This document shows positions 1 to 7,276 of a stretch of 28,233 bases of DNA, piece by piece. Below the pieces are notes generated by a model. That model was not told where the DNA came from. It saw only the letters and a list, made by a program, of their open reading frames with translations, and did not search any database. The translations under genes were made by a program, and so were the position numbers. Position 1 is the first letter of the stretch; each line of letters begins with the position of its first letter. Origin of the DNA: Bacteroidota bacterium (GTDB taxonomy: Bacteria; Bacteroidota; Bacteroidia; B-17B0; Aurantibacillaceae); contig JANYBY010000132.1 of assembly GCA_025360565.1 (NCBI GenBank), positions 1-28,233 of the forward strand. Reading direction: 5' to 3'.

Positions 1-180
1 TTCAATTTCTTTTGCCACAGTTACCCCATCTTTTGTAATTTGAGGTGAACCAAATTTTTTATCGATGATCACATTACGTCCTTTTGGACCTAAAGTAACT
101 TTTACCGCGTTAGCTAAAGCGTCAACACCGCGTTTTAAAGCATCGCGGGCTTCTATATTAAAGGTTATTTCTTTTGCCAT
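1..180 (-). CDS. groEL: Chaperonin GroEL (Hsp60), N-terminal part only
   Basis: This is the first 60 codons of GroEL, the large ATP-dependent subunit of the barrel chaperonin that folds cytosolic proteins together with GroES. The rest lies beyond the left edge of the window. The reverse-strand translation begins MAKEITFNIEARDALKRGVD and continues with the near-universal nucleotide-site segment VTLGPKGRNVIID and the following TKDGVTVAKEIE, which is diagnostic of the family. The ATG is at 178-180. groES lies directly upstream on the same strand, the usual groES-groEL operon order. The gap of 118 nt is longer than typical and filled with short repeats. The identification is certain; the incompleteness is only due to the window edge. 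Confidence 0.97.
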   Translation of the reverse strand, partial: MAKEITFNIEARDALKRGVDALANAVKVTLGPKGRNVIIDKKFGSPQITKDGVTVAKEIE

Positions 181-186
181 TTTTTT

Positions 187-218
187 GAATTTTAGATTTT
201 ATGAATTTTAGATTTTAT
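187..218. repeat. Perfect 16-bp tandem direct repeat between groES and groEL
   Basis: GAATTTTAGATTTTAT occurs twice back to back (187-202 and 203-218) with no mismatch. It lies just upstream of the groEL start codon, in the expected untranslated link between the two chaperonin cistrons. It may be a slippage product. Confidence 0.8.
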
Positions 219-250
219 TTTTTGATGCAAGACGCAAGACTTAAACGAAT

Positions 251-269
251 CAAGACATCATCTGTCTTG
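251..269. repeat. Short perfect hairpin in the groES-groEL spacer
   Basis: CAAGACA (251-257) and TGTCTTG (263-269) form a perfect 7-bp stem with a 5-nt loop. The surrounding DNA (229-300) is a patchwork of AAGAC/GTCTT words. It resembles a dispersed intergenic repeat, and no T-run follows on the minus strand that would make it a classical terminator. A role in differential groES/groEL mRNA stability is possible but unproven. Confidence 0.5.
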
Positions 270-298
270 TGTCTCTTCTGTCTTGACTCTTCTGTCTC

Positions 299-583
299 TT
301 AGATGATGGCGTAAATATCGCTTTCGCGCATAATTAAATATTCTTTGCCTTCCACATGAATTTCTGTACCGGCGTATTTTCCATAAAGGATGGTATCTCC
401 CGCTTTAACGGTCATTGGTTCATCGGGTTTACCGTTACCAACCGCAATTACTTTGCCCTTCATTGGTTTTTCTTTTGCGGTATCGGGTATAATAATTCCG
501 CCTGCAGTTTTTGTTTCGGCCACGGCCGGTTCAACAAGCACTCTGTCTGCCAGAGGTTTTACATTTACATTTGACTTTGCCAT
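299..583 (-). CDS. groES: Co-chaperonin GroES (Hsp10)
   Basis: A 94-residue protein of the usual GroES length. It caps the GroEL ring and closes the folding chamber. Visible family features are the start KPLADRVLVEP, the mobile-loop region around ETKTAGGIIIPDTAKEKP (about residues 24-41) that contacts GroEL, the GKVIAVGNG strand, and the KAGDTILYGKYAGTEI block (about residues 60-75). The mobile loop contains the GGIIIP hydrophobic tripeptide. groEL follows 118 nt downstream on the same strand. No CIRCE (TTAGCACTC-N9-GAGTGCTAA) operator is visible upstream, so HrcA control is not supported. A 12-bp palindrome within a weak promoter candidate lies at 671-682. Confidence 0.98.
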   Translation of the reverse strand: MAKSNVNVKPLADRVLVEPAVAETKTAGGIIIPDTAKEKPMKGKVIAVGNGKPDEPMTVKAGDTILYGKYAGTEIHVEGKEYLIMRESDIYAII

Positions 584-669
584 GTTACTTTATTTTAGAA
601 TTAATAAATTATCGATTTTTAGAATTCAATGCTATGATGAATAATAATCCATTTTTCAGGATTTTTCCG

Positions 670-696
670 CGAAGTTAACTTCATAAACCGTACCAA
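670..696 (-). promoter_or_regulatory. Candidate groES promoter with overlapping palindrome
   Basis: On the minus strand TTG (696-694), 16 nt, then TAACTTCG (677-670) resembles the Bacteroidota -33/-7 pair TTG...TAnnTTTG with one mismatch and slightly short spacing. The putative -7 element is part of the perfect 12-bp palindrome GAAGTTAACTTC (671-682), which could be an operator. It lies about 90 nt before the groES start. The support is compositional only. Confidence 0.3.
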
Positions 697-781
697 GCGG
701 GTTTTTTAGAAAAATTTAGTCAAAATGGTCAAAAAAAAATAAAAATTTGGCATTTTGGATGACAAGGTGGCACAATTTAAG

Positions 782-860
782 ATTTACAATTTTATCGATA
801 TACAATTGATAATTTTGAAGGAGAACACAATTGTCAATCGTCAATTTTTAAATTGTAAAT
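782..860. repeat. Imperfect AT-rich inverted repeat downstream of lysA
   Basis: ATTTACAATTT (782-792) is the reverse complement of AAATTGTAAAT (850-860). Inner CAATTGAT and CAATTGTCAATC words can extend the pairing imperfectly. It begins 3 nt after the lysA stop on the minus strand, so it could end or protect that transcript. There is no T-run, and it looks like one of the dispersed intergenic palindromes frequent in this window. Confidence 0.45.
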
Positions 861-862
861 AA

Positions 863-2041
863 CTAAAGAAAATACGAGTTTATCTTCTCCCTTAAATTAT
901 ACTGGCTACTCATTACTTCGCCATAAGCGCCGGCACTTCGTATGGCTATAATATCTCCACGTTTTGTTTCAGGTAATTCAACCGCTTTGCCAAAGCAATC
1001 GCTGCTTTCGCAGATAGGGCCTACAATATCGTATTTAATTAATTGTTGATTTTTAGTCCCGATAACTATCGGGATGATTTTTAGAATGGAGGTTACGTTT
1101 TCAATTTTGTGATAGGCCTGGTATAATGCCGGACGGATGAGCTCTGTCATACCCGCGTCTAAAATAGCGAAATTGGTATTGATTCCGTTTTTAATGTAAA
1201 GTACCCGGCTTATTAAACTACCGCATTGCCCTATGAAAGCACGTCCCAACTCAAAATGCACCTGTTGCTGGGGCATTAATTCTAACGAAGTGCTAAACAC
1301 TTTAAAGTAACTTTCAAAATCAACAACAGCTTCTTTATCGGGCTCTTTGTAATTAATGCCTAAGCCCCCGCCAACATTAATGTTTGGAAGCAAGTACCCT
1401 TTTTGTATGAACCATTTATTGATCTCGTTCACCCGCGAACATAAATTTTTAAAAGGCTTTAAATCGCCTATTTGCGAGCCTATATGAAAATGCAAACCGT
1501 TAAAATTAAGGTTGGGCAATTTTTTTATTTCTTCTAAAACCGTATCGAACTCATAAGGGTTAATGCCGAATTTATTTTCCTCTAAACCGGTAGTAATGTA
1601 TTTGTGGGTGTAAGCGTCCACATTCGGATTAATGCGTAAGGCAATATTAGCTTTTACGTTCTTGTTACGAGCCAGTTCATCTATTACTTTAAGTTCGGGA
1701 ATACTTTCAACATTAAAACAAAATATATTATGGTCTAATGCATAATTGATCTCTTTATCGCTTTTGCCTACGCCTGCAAAAACGATCATCTCTTTATCAA
1801 ACCCGCATTCAACAGCCCGTTTAACTTCGTTGCCGCTTACGCAATCGGCCCCAAACCCATGGTTTTTTATGATCTTTAAAAGATCGGGATGCGCGTTGGC
1901 CTTAAGGGCATAGTGAACATGATACCTTTTTGGTGCCGATTTTTTTACGGCTTCCAGGGTTTTATTTAAGATCTCTAAGTCGTAAAAATAAAAAGGAGTT
2001 TCAAGGCTGTCGAATAAATCGAGGTGTTTGAGAGTAAACAT
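863..2041 (-). CDS. lysA: Diaminopimelate decarboxylase (contains a palindromic-repeat insertion)
   Basis: This PLP enzyme makes L-lysine from meso-diaminopimelate, the last step of the DAP pathway. It is 392 residues long, in the normal range. The PLP lysine is K47 in HYALKAN. The HFHIGSQI motif, the phosphate-binding GGGLGINY loop, and the C-terminal active-site motif CESSDCFG (from C344) with SAGAYGEVM are present. Between QAYHKIENVTS and KYDIVGPICESSD there is an extra segment of about 14 residues (about 319-333) encoded around the palindrome CCCGATAACTATCGGG. From memory, homologues run almost directly from one block to the other. The reading frame is intact and all catalytic motifs remain, so the enzyme is probably active. 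lysC lies 70 nt upstream on the same strand, consistent with a lysine unit. Confidence 0.97.
   Translation of the reverse strand: MFTLKHLDLFDSLETPFYFYDLEILNKTLEAVKKSAPKRYHVHYALKANAHPDLLKIIKNHGFGADCVSGNEVKRAVECGFDKEMIVFAGVGKSDKEINYALDHNIFCFNVESIPELKVIDELARNKNVKANIALRINPNVDAYTHKYITTGLEENKFGINPYEFDTVLEEIKKLPNLNFNGLHFHIGSQIGDLKPFKNLCSRVNEINKWFIQKGYLLPNINVGGGLGINYKEPDKEAVVDFESYFKVFSTSLELMPQQQVHFELGRAFIGQCGSLISRVLYIKNGINTNFAILDAGMTELIRPALYQAYHKIENVTSILKIIPIVIGTKNQQLIKYDIVGPICESSDCFGKAVELPETKRGDIIAIRSAGAYGEVMSSQYNLREKINSYFL
1058..1073. repeat. REP-like palindrome CCCGATAACTATCGGG inside lysA
   Basis: Two 7-nt arms, CCCGATA and TATCGGG, pair perfectly around a central AC. Related copies occur outside genes at 7452-7467 and 25681-25696, each followed by AC (GGGAC) when read in the same sense. 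Here it lies within lysA and encodes residues 323-328 (IPIVIG), so it behaves as a protein-coding insertion of a dispersed palindrome. Confidence 0.75.
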
Positions 2042-2077
2042 ATTTTTTCTTTTACAGCATTCTTTATCTCAGAAGAA

Positions 2078-2104
2078 CAGATTCCTCCTTCGTCGGAATG
2101 ACGG
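2078..2104. repeat. Dispersed-repeat fragment between lysC and lysA
   Basis: The stretch has ATTCC and GGAAT arms around TCCTTCGTC and ends in GACGG. On the other strand it reads GTCATTCCGACGAAGGAGGA. I recognise this as a type of short intergenic repeat scattered through many bacterial genomes. It lies in the 70-nt lysC-lysA spacer, just after the lysC stop. Its function is unknown. Confidence 0.5.
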
Positions 2105-2111
2105 TTCCTTT

Positions 2112-3431
2112 TTAATTATAATTAAACAATCCTTTATTTAAAGCTACCAGGGCTTCTTTTTTTAAGTTGCCATGCACCAATACCGAAATGTTATTTAAGC
2201 TACCTCCGTACGAAACCATGCGTAAAGGAATATCTTTTAAGGCCTCTAAAACTTTAAAGCCATAACCCGCTTTATCTTTTGGCAATTGGCCAACAATGCA
2301 AATAATGGTTTGGTTTTCTTCTACCTCAACATGGGCAATATCTTTTAATTCTTTTAAAATTTCTGATAAGTATTTATTGCTGTCAATGGTTAAGGATACC
2401 GCCACCTCGCTTGTTGTGATCATGTCAATAGAGGTTTTGTGACGTTCAAAAATCTCGAAAACCGCGCGCAAAAAACCATGTGCCAAAAGCATTCGTTCGC
2501 TTTTAATATTTAAGGCTGTAATGCCGTCTTTAGCCGCAACTGCTTTAATGCCTTCTGTGGTGGCAATATTTGCAATAAGAGTACCTTCAGCTTCGGGCTG
2601 CATAGTGTTTTTTAACCGTACAGGCACATTGCGTTTTTGCGCAGGCAGGATACAAGTTGGATGCAAAATTTTTGCGCCGAAATAAGCCAGCTCGGCCGCC
2701 TCATCAAAACTTAATTGTTTAATGGGGTGCGTTTTTGAAACAATTCGCGGATCGTTATTGTGCATGCCATCTATGTCTGTCCATATTTGTATTTCGGAAC
2801 TTTTTATTGCCGCGCCAATAATGCAGGCCGTATAATCGCTGCCTCCGCGTTTTAAATTATCAATTTCGCCAAATGCATTTCGGCAAATGTAACCTTGTGT
2901 TATTAGTAATTTTTGGCCGGTATGTTTTTTAATTTCTTCCAAAATATTTTTTTCGATTGAAGCCATATCGGGTTCATCCTTATCATCCAAACGCATAAAA
3001 TTAAGCGCGGGGAGCAGGGCGGAATCCACCCCTATCTCTTCCAAATAATAATGAAACATGGCGGTGCTTAGCAATTCTCCCTGTGCAAGAATGGCTTTTT
3101 CTTCGTTGGCTGTAAACATATCCAGTGTAAAAGCGTGCATGTAGTTAAAGTGATTATTTAACAGCTGTTCCGCTTTATTTAAACTTTCGGGTTTTGAATA
3201 CAATTCCGAGATCTCCTTAATATATTTTTTCTTCAGCGTTTCAAGCAGGGTCTTAGCAGTTTGAACATCTTTTGCATAAAGCGCGTTGCTAATATCAACC
3301 AATGCGTTTGTGGTACCACTCATGGCACTTAGCACAACAATTTTTGGCGTTGGGTTAACCGTAAGTTTTACCAGGTCTTTTATCCTTTGCGCAGAGCCTA
3401 CGCTTGTTCCGCCAAATTTTTGTATTAGCAT
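2112..3431 (-). CDS. lysC: Aspartate kinase (monofunctional)
   Basis: This enzyme phosphorylates L-aspartate, the first step toward lysine, threonine, methionine and diaminopimelate. It is 439 residues long. The N-terminal KFGGTSVG (residues 5-12) is the kinase signature. LKRGGSDYTA and the WTDIDGMHNNDPRIV segment form the substrate/ATP site, and SFDEAAELAYFGAKILHP follows. The C-terminal third (about 290-439) has the pattern of two ACT regulatory domains (for example HKTSIDMITTSEVAVSLTID), which suggests feedback control by an amino acid. There is no homoserine dehydrogenase fusion. It lies between ispE and lysA on the same strand. I use lysC generically, because which isoenzyme or effector applies cannot be told. 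Confidence 0.95.
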   Translation of the reverse strand: MLIQKFGGTSVGSAQRIKDLVKLTVNPTPKIVVLSAMSGTTNALVDISNALYAKDVQTAKTLLETLKKKYIKEISELYSKPESLNKAEQLLNNHFNYMHAFTLDMFTANEEKAILAQGELLSTAMFHYYLEEIGVDSALLPALNFMRLDDKDEPDMASIEKNILEEIKKHTGQKLLITQGYICRNAFGEIDNLKRGGSDYTACIIGAAIKSSEIQIWTDIDGMHNNDPRIVSKTHPIKQLSFDEAAELAYFGAKILHPTCILPAQKRNVPVRLKNTMQPEAEGTLIANIATTEGIKAVAAKDGITALNIKSERMLLAHGFLRAVFEIFERHKTSIDMITTSEVAVSLTIDSNKYLSEILKELKDIAHVEVEENQTIICIVGQLPKDKAGYGFKVLEALKDIPLRMVSYGGSLNNISVLVHGNLKKEALVALNKGLFNYN

Positions 3432-3496
3432 ATCGATCTAAGAATTACGATTTTAAATTTAAGAATTTAAAGCCTGCAAAGGAAAGTAGTTTTTTA

Positions 3497-4333
3497 TCAA
3501 AACAAAATTTTTGAAAGGGGATTTTGTAAAAAGTATTGAAAGGAAGCGGGTAATTTTATATCCGGTTTTTTAGTAAATAGTCCGTAAACCGCGCTGCCAC
3601 TGCCGCTCATGGATGCATAAAGGGCGCCGTTGTGATAAAGTAATTGTTTAAGTTCTTTTATTTGAGGGTATTTATTAAAAACAGAGTTTTCGAAATCATT
3701 CGTAAGTAAATTTTTCCATTCGCTTATTGGCCGGTTCTCTATAACAGATCTAAGATCGTGCAACGGGATAGAGGGTTTTAAATTTTGATATGCTTCGGCT
3801 GTATTGCTGTGAATATTGGGATAAACAACCAAAATATAATATCCGCTTAGGTCTATTTTGATCTCGGAAAATTCATTGCCTTTACCTTGAGCAAAAACGG
3901 GTTTGTTAGTAATAAAAAAAGCGCAATCACTTCCTATTTTTGATGCGATCTCCATTTTTTCGTCCTCCTGTAAATTCAGGTTAAAGTTTTGATTTAACAG
4001 GTTAATAAAAAAAGCCGCATCGGCACTGCCACCACCCAATCCTGCCCCCATGGGAATACTTTTATGCAAATGAACTTTAATTGGCGGAATGGGCCTTAAA
4101 GCCGAAACAAGTTGCCATGCTTTATAAATAAGGTTTTGGTTTAAACTGCTATTAATGGGCAAACCGCTTGCCGAAAATCTAAATGCCTGGCTATCATCCT
4201 TATTTTCAATAATTTCAAGGGCATCGCGCCAATTTACAGGGTAAAAAACAGTTTCAATATTGTGAAAACCGTCAGCTCGTTTTGCCAACACATTAAGGCC
4301 TAAATTTATTTTACTATTGGGTAAATAAAGCAT
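3497..4333 (-). CDS. ispE: 4-(cytidine 5'-diphospho)-2-C-methyl-D-erythritol kinase
   Basis: This GHMP-family kinase phosphorylates CDP-methylerythritol in the MEP pathway to isoprenoid precursors. It is 278 residues, matching the family. The start PNSKINLGLNV contains the catalytic lysine (K8). The ATP-binding motif PMGAGLGGGSAD spans residues 94-105. IGSDCAFF contains D136, the expected catalytic aspartate. The C-terminal MSGSGSAVYGLF is the third GHMP motif. The gene is first in the minus-strand run ispE-lysC-lysA, with 65 nt to lysC. It is divergent from the lipoprotein gene at 4407, and their start codons are only 73 nt apart. The pathway assignment implies a non-mevalonate organism. Confidence 0.96.
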   Translation of the reverse strand: MLYLPNSKINLGLNVLAKRADGFHNIETVFYPVNWRDALEIIENKDDSQAFRFSASGLPINSSLNQNLIYKAWQLVSALRPIPPIKVHLHKSIPMGAGLGGGSADAAFFINLLNQNFNLNLQEDEKMEIASKIGSDCAFFITNKPVFAQGKGNEFSEIKIDLSGYYILVVYPNIHSNTAEAYQNLKPSIPLHDLRSVIENRPISEWKNLLTNDFENSVFNKYPQIKELKQLLYHNGALYASMSGSGSAVYGLFTKKPDIKLPASFQYFLQNPLSKILF

Positions 4334-4346
4334 TCAATTAACAAAT

Positions 4347-4377
4347 TTTGTACTTTGAAATATTTATGCTAAATTGC
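4347..4377 (+). promoter_or_regulatory. Candidate -33/-7 promoter of the lipoprotein gene
   Basis: TTTG (4347-4350), 19 nt, then TAAATTGC (4370-4377) fits the Bacteroidota consensus TTTG-N19-TAnnTTTG with two mismatches at the end of the -7 element. Transcription would start near 4384, just ahead of the ATG at 4407. This supports the downstream start over an upstream TTG at 4374. Confidence 0.5.
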
Positions 4378-4406
4378 AACAAATTATTTCAAAAACGTTT
4401 AATAAA

Positions 4407-5447
4407 ATGAAAAAAATTACATTAGGATGTTCGGTTTTAGCTGTCGCAATTTTATTTGCAGTTGGCTGTAACAAAAAAACTAACACGCCCCCTCCGGCTG
4501 ATACTGAGTCAACAGAGGCTCCAACTTTTAAAACATCTAAAGATGCTGTTTATGCCACTTCGGCTATAACTGATCTGGAAATTATATGCAGTTATATAGG
4601 AGACAGAAGTATTACCAACACAAATTTTTTGGCGCCTGGCAATACCGGTAATTGTTTAATAAGCAATGATACAACTAACAAAATTTTAACCGCTACATGG
4701 ACAAACTCTTGTTTATGTAAAGATGGTAAAAAACGCAATGGCACTATCTCGTTAACTTACACTGCCTCTACACAATCGGCTAAGTTTTATCGTCAGCCTT
4801 TTTGGGTTGGAGAAATTAAACTAAACAACTACCAAGTTGACGGTTGGTTGATTGATGATGTAACTCCAATGAAGATAACTAACAAGATGGCAGGTTCATA
4901 CAACCCGGGTACTGAAGCTTTAAATTGGGATGTTACAGGTGATTTTACAATTGATAACATTGCTGATGCAACTCTTGATTTAACTTGGAAAGGCACATTC
5001 AATAAAAAGTTATCTAACAGTACAACTGCTTCAGTTTTTAATCCAAATAAACTATACGCCATTGTTTGGGCCACTTCAACTTTAAGTCCAACAGGTGCTA
5101 CTATTGAGTATATCTGTCCAACTACATCAAGTGTTATTACCGGTTTTACTTCGGCCTCAAAAAATTATTCTTTTACAATTGATCCAAATTATCCTTTACA
5201 AAGAAATTTTGCCTGTACTCCTGATAAAGTTTTAGGTGTTGTTTCTTCGGTTACTGTTCCAATTTCAATTACACCTGTTTATTCAGAATGGCATCCGTTT
5301 GTTAACGGTATCGCTTCGTTTACTACAAGCGGAATAACTGACCCAAGGTTAATTAAGTTTGGCGCTGAAGACGGAAGCGTTCCATGCGATAACGCGGGAA
5401 CTGTTACTATTAAAGGTGTTTCATACCCTTTGGATTTTACCAAATAA
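4407..5447 (+). CDS. Secreted lipoprotein of unknown function
   Basis: A 346-residue protein starting MKKITLGCSVLAVAILFAVG with a lipobox FAVGC, so Cys21 of this start should be lipidated and the protein anchored to a membrane. I chose ATG 4407 because it gives a clean type II signal peptide. An in-frame TTG at 4374 would add 11 residues and overlaps the -7 promoter element. The mature part begins with a Pro/Thr/Glu-rich linker and continues as a soluble beta-rich region of alternating Thr/Ser/aromatic residues with several cysteines (for example NSCLCKDGKKRNG). I recognise no domain. It is common for Bacteroidota to have such lineage-restricted lipoproteins. It is followed by a strong terminator at 5471-5507. 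Confidence 0.85.
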   Translation: MKKITLGCSVLAVAILFAVGCNKKTNTPPPADTESTEAPTFKTSKDAVYATSAITDLEIICSYIGDRSITNTNFLAPGNTGNCLISNDTTNKILTATWTNSCLCKDGKKRNGTISLTYTASTQSAKFYRQPFWVGEIKLNNYQVDGWLIDDVTPMKITNKMAGSYNPGTEALNWDVTGDFTIDNIADATLDLTWKGTFNKKLSNSTTASVFNPNKLYAIVWATSTLSPTGATIEYICPTTSSVITGFTSASKNYSFTIDPNYPLQRNFACTPDKVLGVVSSVTVPISITPVYSEWHPFVNGIASFTTSGITDPRLIKFGAEDGSVPCDNAGTVTIKGVSYPLDFTK

Positions 5448-5470
5448 AGAATTAAAATTTTATAATTAAG

Positions 5471-5507
5471 ATGGCTGTCTCGTTTTAACGAGACAGCCAT
5501 TTTTTTT
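5471..5507 (+). terminator. Rho-independent terminator of the lipoprotein gene
   Basis: A 12-bp perfect stem ATGGCTGTCTCG / CGAGACAGCCAT (5471-5482 and 5489-5500) with a 6-nt loop is followed by seven further T residues. It starts 23 nt after the stop codon. Confidence 0.92.
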
Positions 5508-5519
5508 GCTTCTAACTTG

Positions 5520-5555
5520 AACTTTGGCAAAATTCTAAATTTTGTTACCAAAGTT
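5520..5555. repeat. Extra hairpin between two convergent terminators
   Basis: AACTTTGG-CAAAATT (5520-5534) pairs with AATTTTG (5538-5544) and CCAAAGTT (5548-5555). This gives 8+7 bp with a TTA bulge and a 3-nt loop. It lies exactly between the terminators of the lipoprotein gene and of rplS. No T-run of terminator type follows on either strand. Confidence 0.6.
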
Positions 5556-5561
5556 AAAAGC

Positions 5562-5597
5562 AAAAAAAATCCCGTTCCGGGTTAACCTGAACGGGAT
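5562..5597 (-). terminator. Rho-independent terminator of rplS
   Basis: Read on the minus strand, ATCCCGTTC pairs with GAACGGGAT (5589-5597 with 5569-5577), with additional GG/CC pairing inside. It is followed by a run of T residues (the A-run at 5562-5569 on the plus strand). It lies 20 nt after the rplS stop codon. Confidence 0.88.
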
Positions 5598-5616
5598 CGT
5601 TTTGAAAAAAAATATC

Positions 5617-5988
5617 TTATGCTTTAGGCTCGGTTGCAGTTTGAATTTTTTCGCGGATACGTGCAGCTTTACCTGTACGTTCGCGTAAGTAGAATAATTT
5701 AGCGCGGCGAACAACGCCCACTTTATTCACTTCAATTTTATCAATAAACGGTGATGATATAGGGAAGATACGCTCTACACCTACTCCATTACTCATTTTA
5801 CGAACGGTAAAGGATGCGGTTGCAGCTTCGTTCTTACGCTGAATAACTACACCTGTAAATTGCTGAATACGTTCTTTATCCCCCTCTTTAATTTTGTAAG
5901 ATACGGTAATGGTATCTCCTGCTTTAAATTTTGGGTGGTTGCTTGTAGCAGTTAACTGCTTTTTTACGAAATCTAATAAAATGCTCAT
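5617..5988 (-). CDS. rplS: 50S ribosomal protein L19
   Basis: A 123-residue ribosomal protein of the large subunit, at the 30S-50S interface. Diagnostic segments are FKAGDTITVSYKIKEGDKERIQQFTGVVI near the N terminus, then SFTVRKMSNGVGVERIFPI with SPFIDKIEVNKVGVVRRAKLFYLRER, which is the L19 core. The tail TGKAARIREKI is typical. The gene stands alone with its own promoter (6059-6093) and terminator, without trmD or rimM next to it. Confidence 0.98.
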   Translation of the reverse strand: MSILLDFVKKQLTATSNHPKFKAGDTITVSYKIKEGDKERIQQFTGVVIQRKNEAATASFTVRKMSNGVGVERIFPISSPFIDKIEVNKVGVVRRAKLFYLRERTGKAARIREKIQTATEPKA

Positions 5989-6058
5989 TCTATTATGGTT
6001 TTAATTAAGGTTTACAGCATTCTCGGCATTGTGCCAACAGCGGCTTTTAAACGGGCGA

Positions 6059-6093
6059 CAAATATAATAATTAATTTGGAGAAAACATCCAAA
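6059..6093 (-). promoter_or_regulatory. Promoter of rplS
   Basis: On the minus strand TTTG (6093-6090), 23 nt, then TATATTTG (6066-6059). The -7 element matches the Bacteroidota consensus TAnnTTTG exactly; the spacing is at the long end. It predicts a leader of about 65 nt before the rplS ATG. Confidence 0.6.
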
Positions 6094-6100
6094 TACGGTG

Positions 6101-7201
6101 TTATTTGATATACAAACGATAAATTTTATCATCCCCTGCTAATGGCGGGTTAATGGTACCAATGTTAGAAGTGCAAAAAATTAAAGCCCCATCCGGTGCC
6201 TGAATAATATTTCGTAATCTGTTAAACTGTCCTTGTAGCGTATCGGCCACGTTAGTAATTTGCGATTCGGAAGCATTTAAACTAAAGCGAACAATTCTTT
6301 GGCCTTTGAGAGCGCAAACAAGCAAGCTGTTTTGCCACTTGCCTTCTTTTACAAAAAAGCAACCCGAAGGAGCCCATGTATCAAATCCGGACTGAGCCAA
6401 AGGCGGGGTTAACGAATCTGTTTCGGTGCCGCCAAGTGCTAAAGGCCATCCATAATTTTTTCCGGGTTCAATTAAATTAATTTCATCGTGGCAGCACCAA
6501 CCAAATTCGCCCGAAGGGCCATGTTCAGTAGCTAACATTTTTCCGTTGCTTGTCCACGAAAAACCCTGAACATTTCGGTGACCCCGGCTCCATACTTTGT
6601 TGTTGTATGGATTGCCCGGAGCAGCATTACCATCTTTATCTATTCGCAGTATTTTTCCATTCATCGAATTTTTATCCTGTGCTAGGTTAGGTAAAGTAGC
6701 GTCGCCTGTTCCAACGTATAAATAACCATCCGGACCAAATTTTATTACGCCCCCATCGTGATTTGCCGCCCTAAGAATACCTCTTAAAATTATTTTATCC
6801 TGGGTTAAAAGGTCGTTTTCCATTTTTAACCTTACCACCCTGTTACTATCCGTTGTTTCATAAATAAAAATGTAATGCGAAGTATTAAAATCAGGATCGA
6901 TGGCGATGCCCATTAACCCGCCCTCGGTGCCACCAATAACCTGCCTGAACATGACGGTGTAATACGATGATGAATCTGTTTTTAAAAGATTAATTTTTCC
7001 CGGCCGTTCCGTAAAAATAAAATCCCCATTGGGTAAATAGGCCATTCCCCATGGCAACTGCAGGTTTTTAACAAGTACCTCAATTTTAACAGAAGTGGCT
7101 ATTTTTTCAATTGGAAGTTTAATAAGTTTTTCATCCTTTTTACAGGATGAAATGAAATAAAAAAGAAGGGAAATTACCGCATATTTAAAATACTGATGCA
7201 T
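6101..7201 (-). CDS. PQQ-dependent sugar dehydrogenase-type lipoprotein (soluble glucose/aldose dehydrogenase family)
   Basis: A 366-residue six-bladed beta-propeller protein of the sGDH/YliI family, which oxidises aldose sugars with pyrroloquinoline quinone. The N terminus MHQYFKYAVISLLFYFISSC has a lipobox with Cys20, so it is an exported lipoprotein. Family motifs are LPWGMAYLPNGDFIFTER (about 49-66), GGTEGGLMGIAIDPDF, ANHDGG with the catalytic-type His148, GTGDAT, WSRGHRNVQG with Arg209 expected near the cofactor, and ATEHGPSGEFGW. The exact substrate is unknown, and most Bacteroidota do not make PQQ, so it may scavenge the cofactor or have changed function. It stands alone. A perfect TTAAACGTTTAA palindrome lies just upstream at 7213-7224. 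Confidence 0.9.
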   Translation of the reverse strand: MHQYFKYAVISLLFYFISSCKKDEKLIKLPIEKIATSVKIEVLVKNLQLPWGMAYLPNGDFIFTERPGKINLLKTDSSSYYTVMFRQVIGGTEGGLMGIAIDPDFNTSHYIFIYETTDSNRVVRLKMENDLLTQDKIILRGILRAANHDGGVIKFGPDGYLYVGTGDATLPNLAQDKNSMNGKILRIDKDGNAAPGNPYNNKVWSRGHRNVQGFSWTSNGKMLATEHGPSGEFGWCCHDEINLIEPGKNYGWPLALGGTETDSLTPPLAQSGFDTWAPSGCFFVKEGKWQNSLLVCALKGQRIVRFSLNASESQITNVADTLQGQFNRLRNIIQAPDGALIFCTSNIGTINPPLAGDDKIYRLYIK

Positions 7202-7212
7202 ATTGCTTTTTT

Positions 7213-7224
7213 TTAAACGTTTAA
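7213..7224. promoter_or_regulatory. 12-bp palindrome upstream of the sugar dehydrogenase gene
   Basis: TTAAACGTTTAA is perfectly palindromic and ends 12 nt before the start codon. AAACGTTT cores resemble LacI/GalR-type operators, so it could be an operator. A single AT-rich palindrome can also arise by chance. Confidence 0.3.
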
Positions 7225-7276
7225 GTTTAATAATTAGTATGTATGCCTAGACTATTTCTTGTTTGAACTCGAACCA

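Noticed and set aside
584..862. CIRCE operator for HrcA upstream of groES
   Set aside because: No TTAGCACTC-N9-GAGTGCTAA inverted repeat is present on either strand in this interval.
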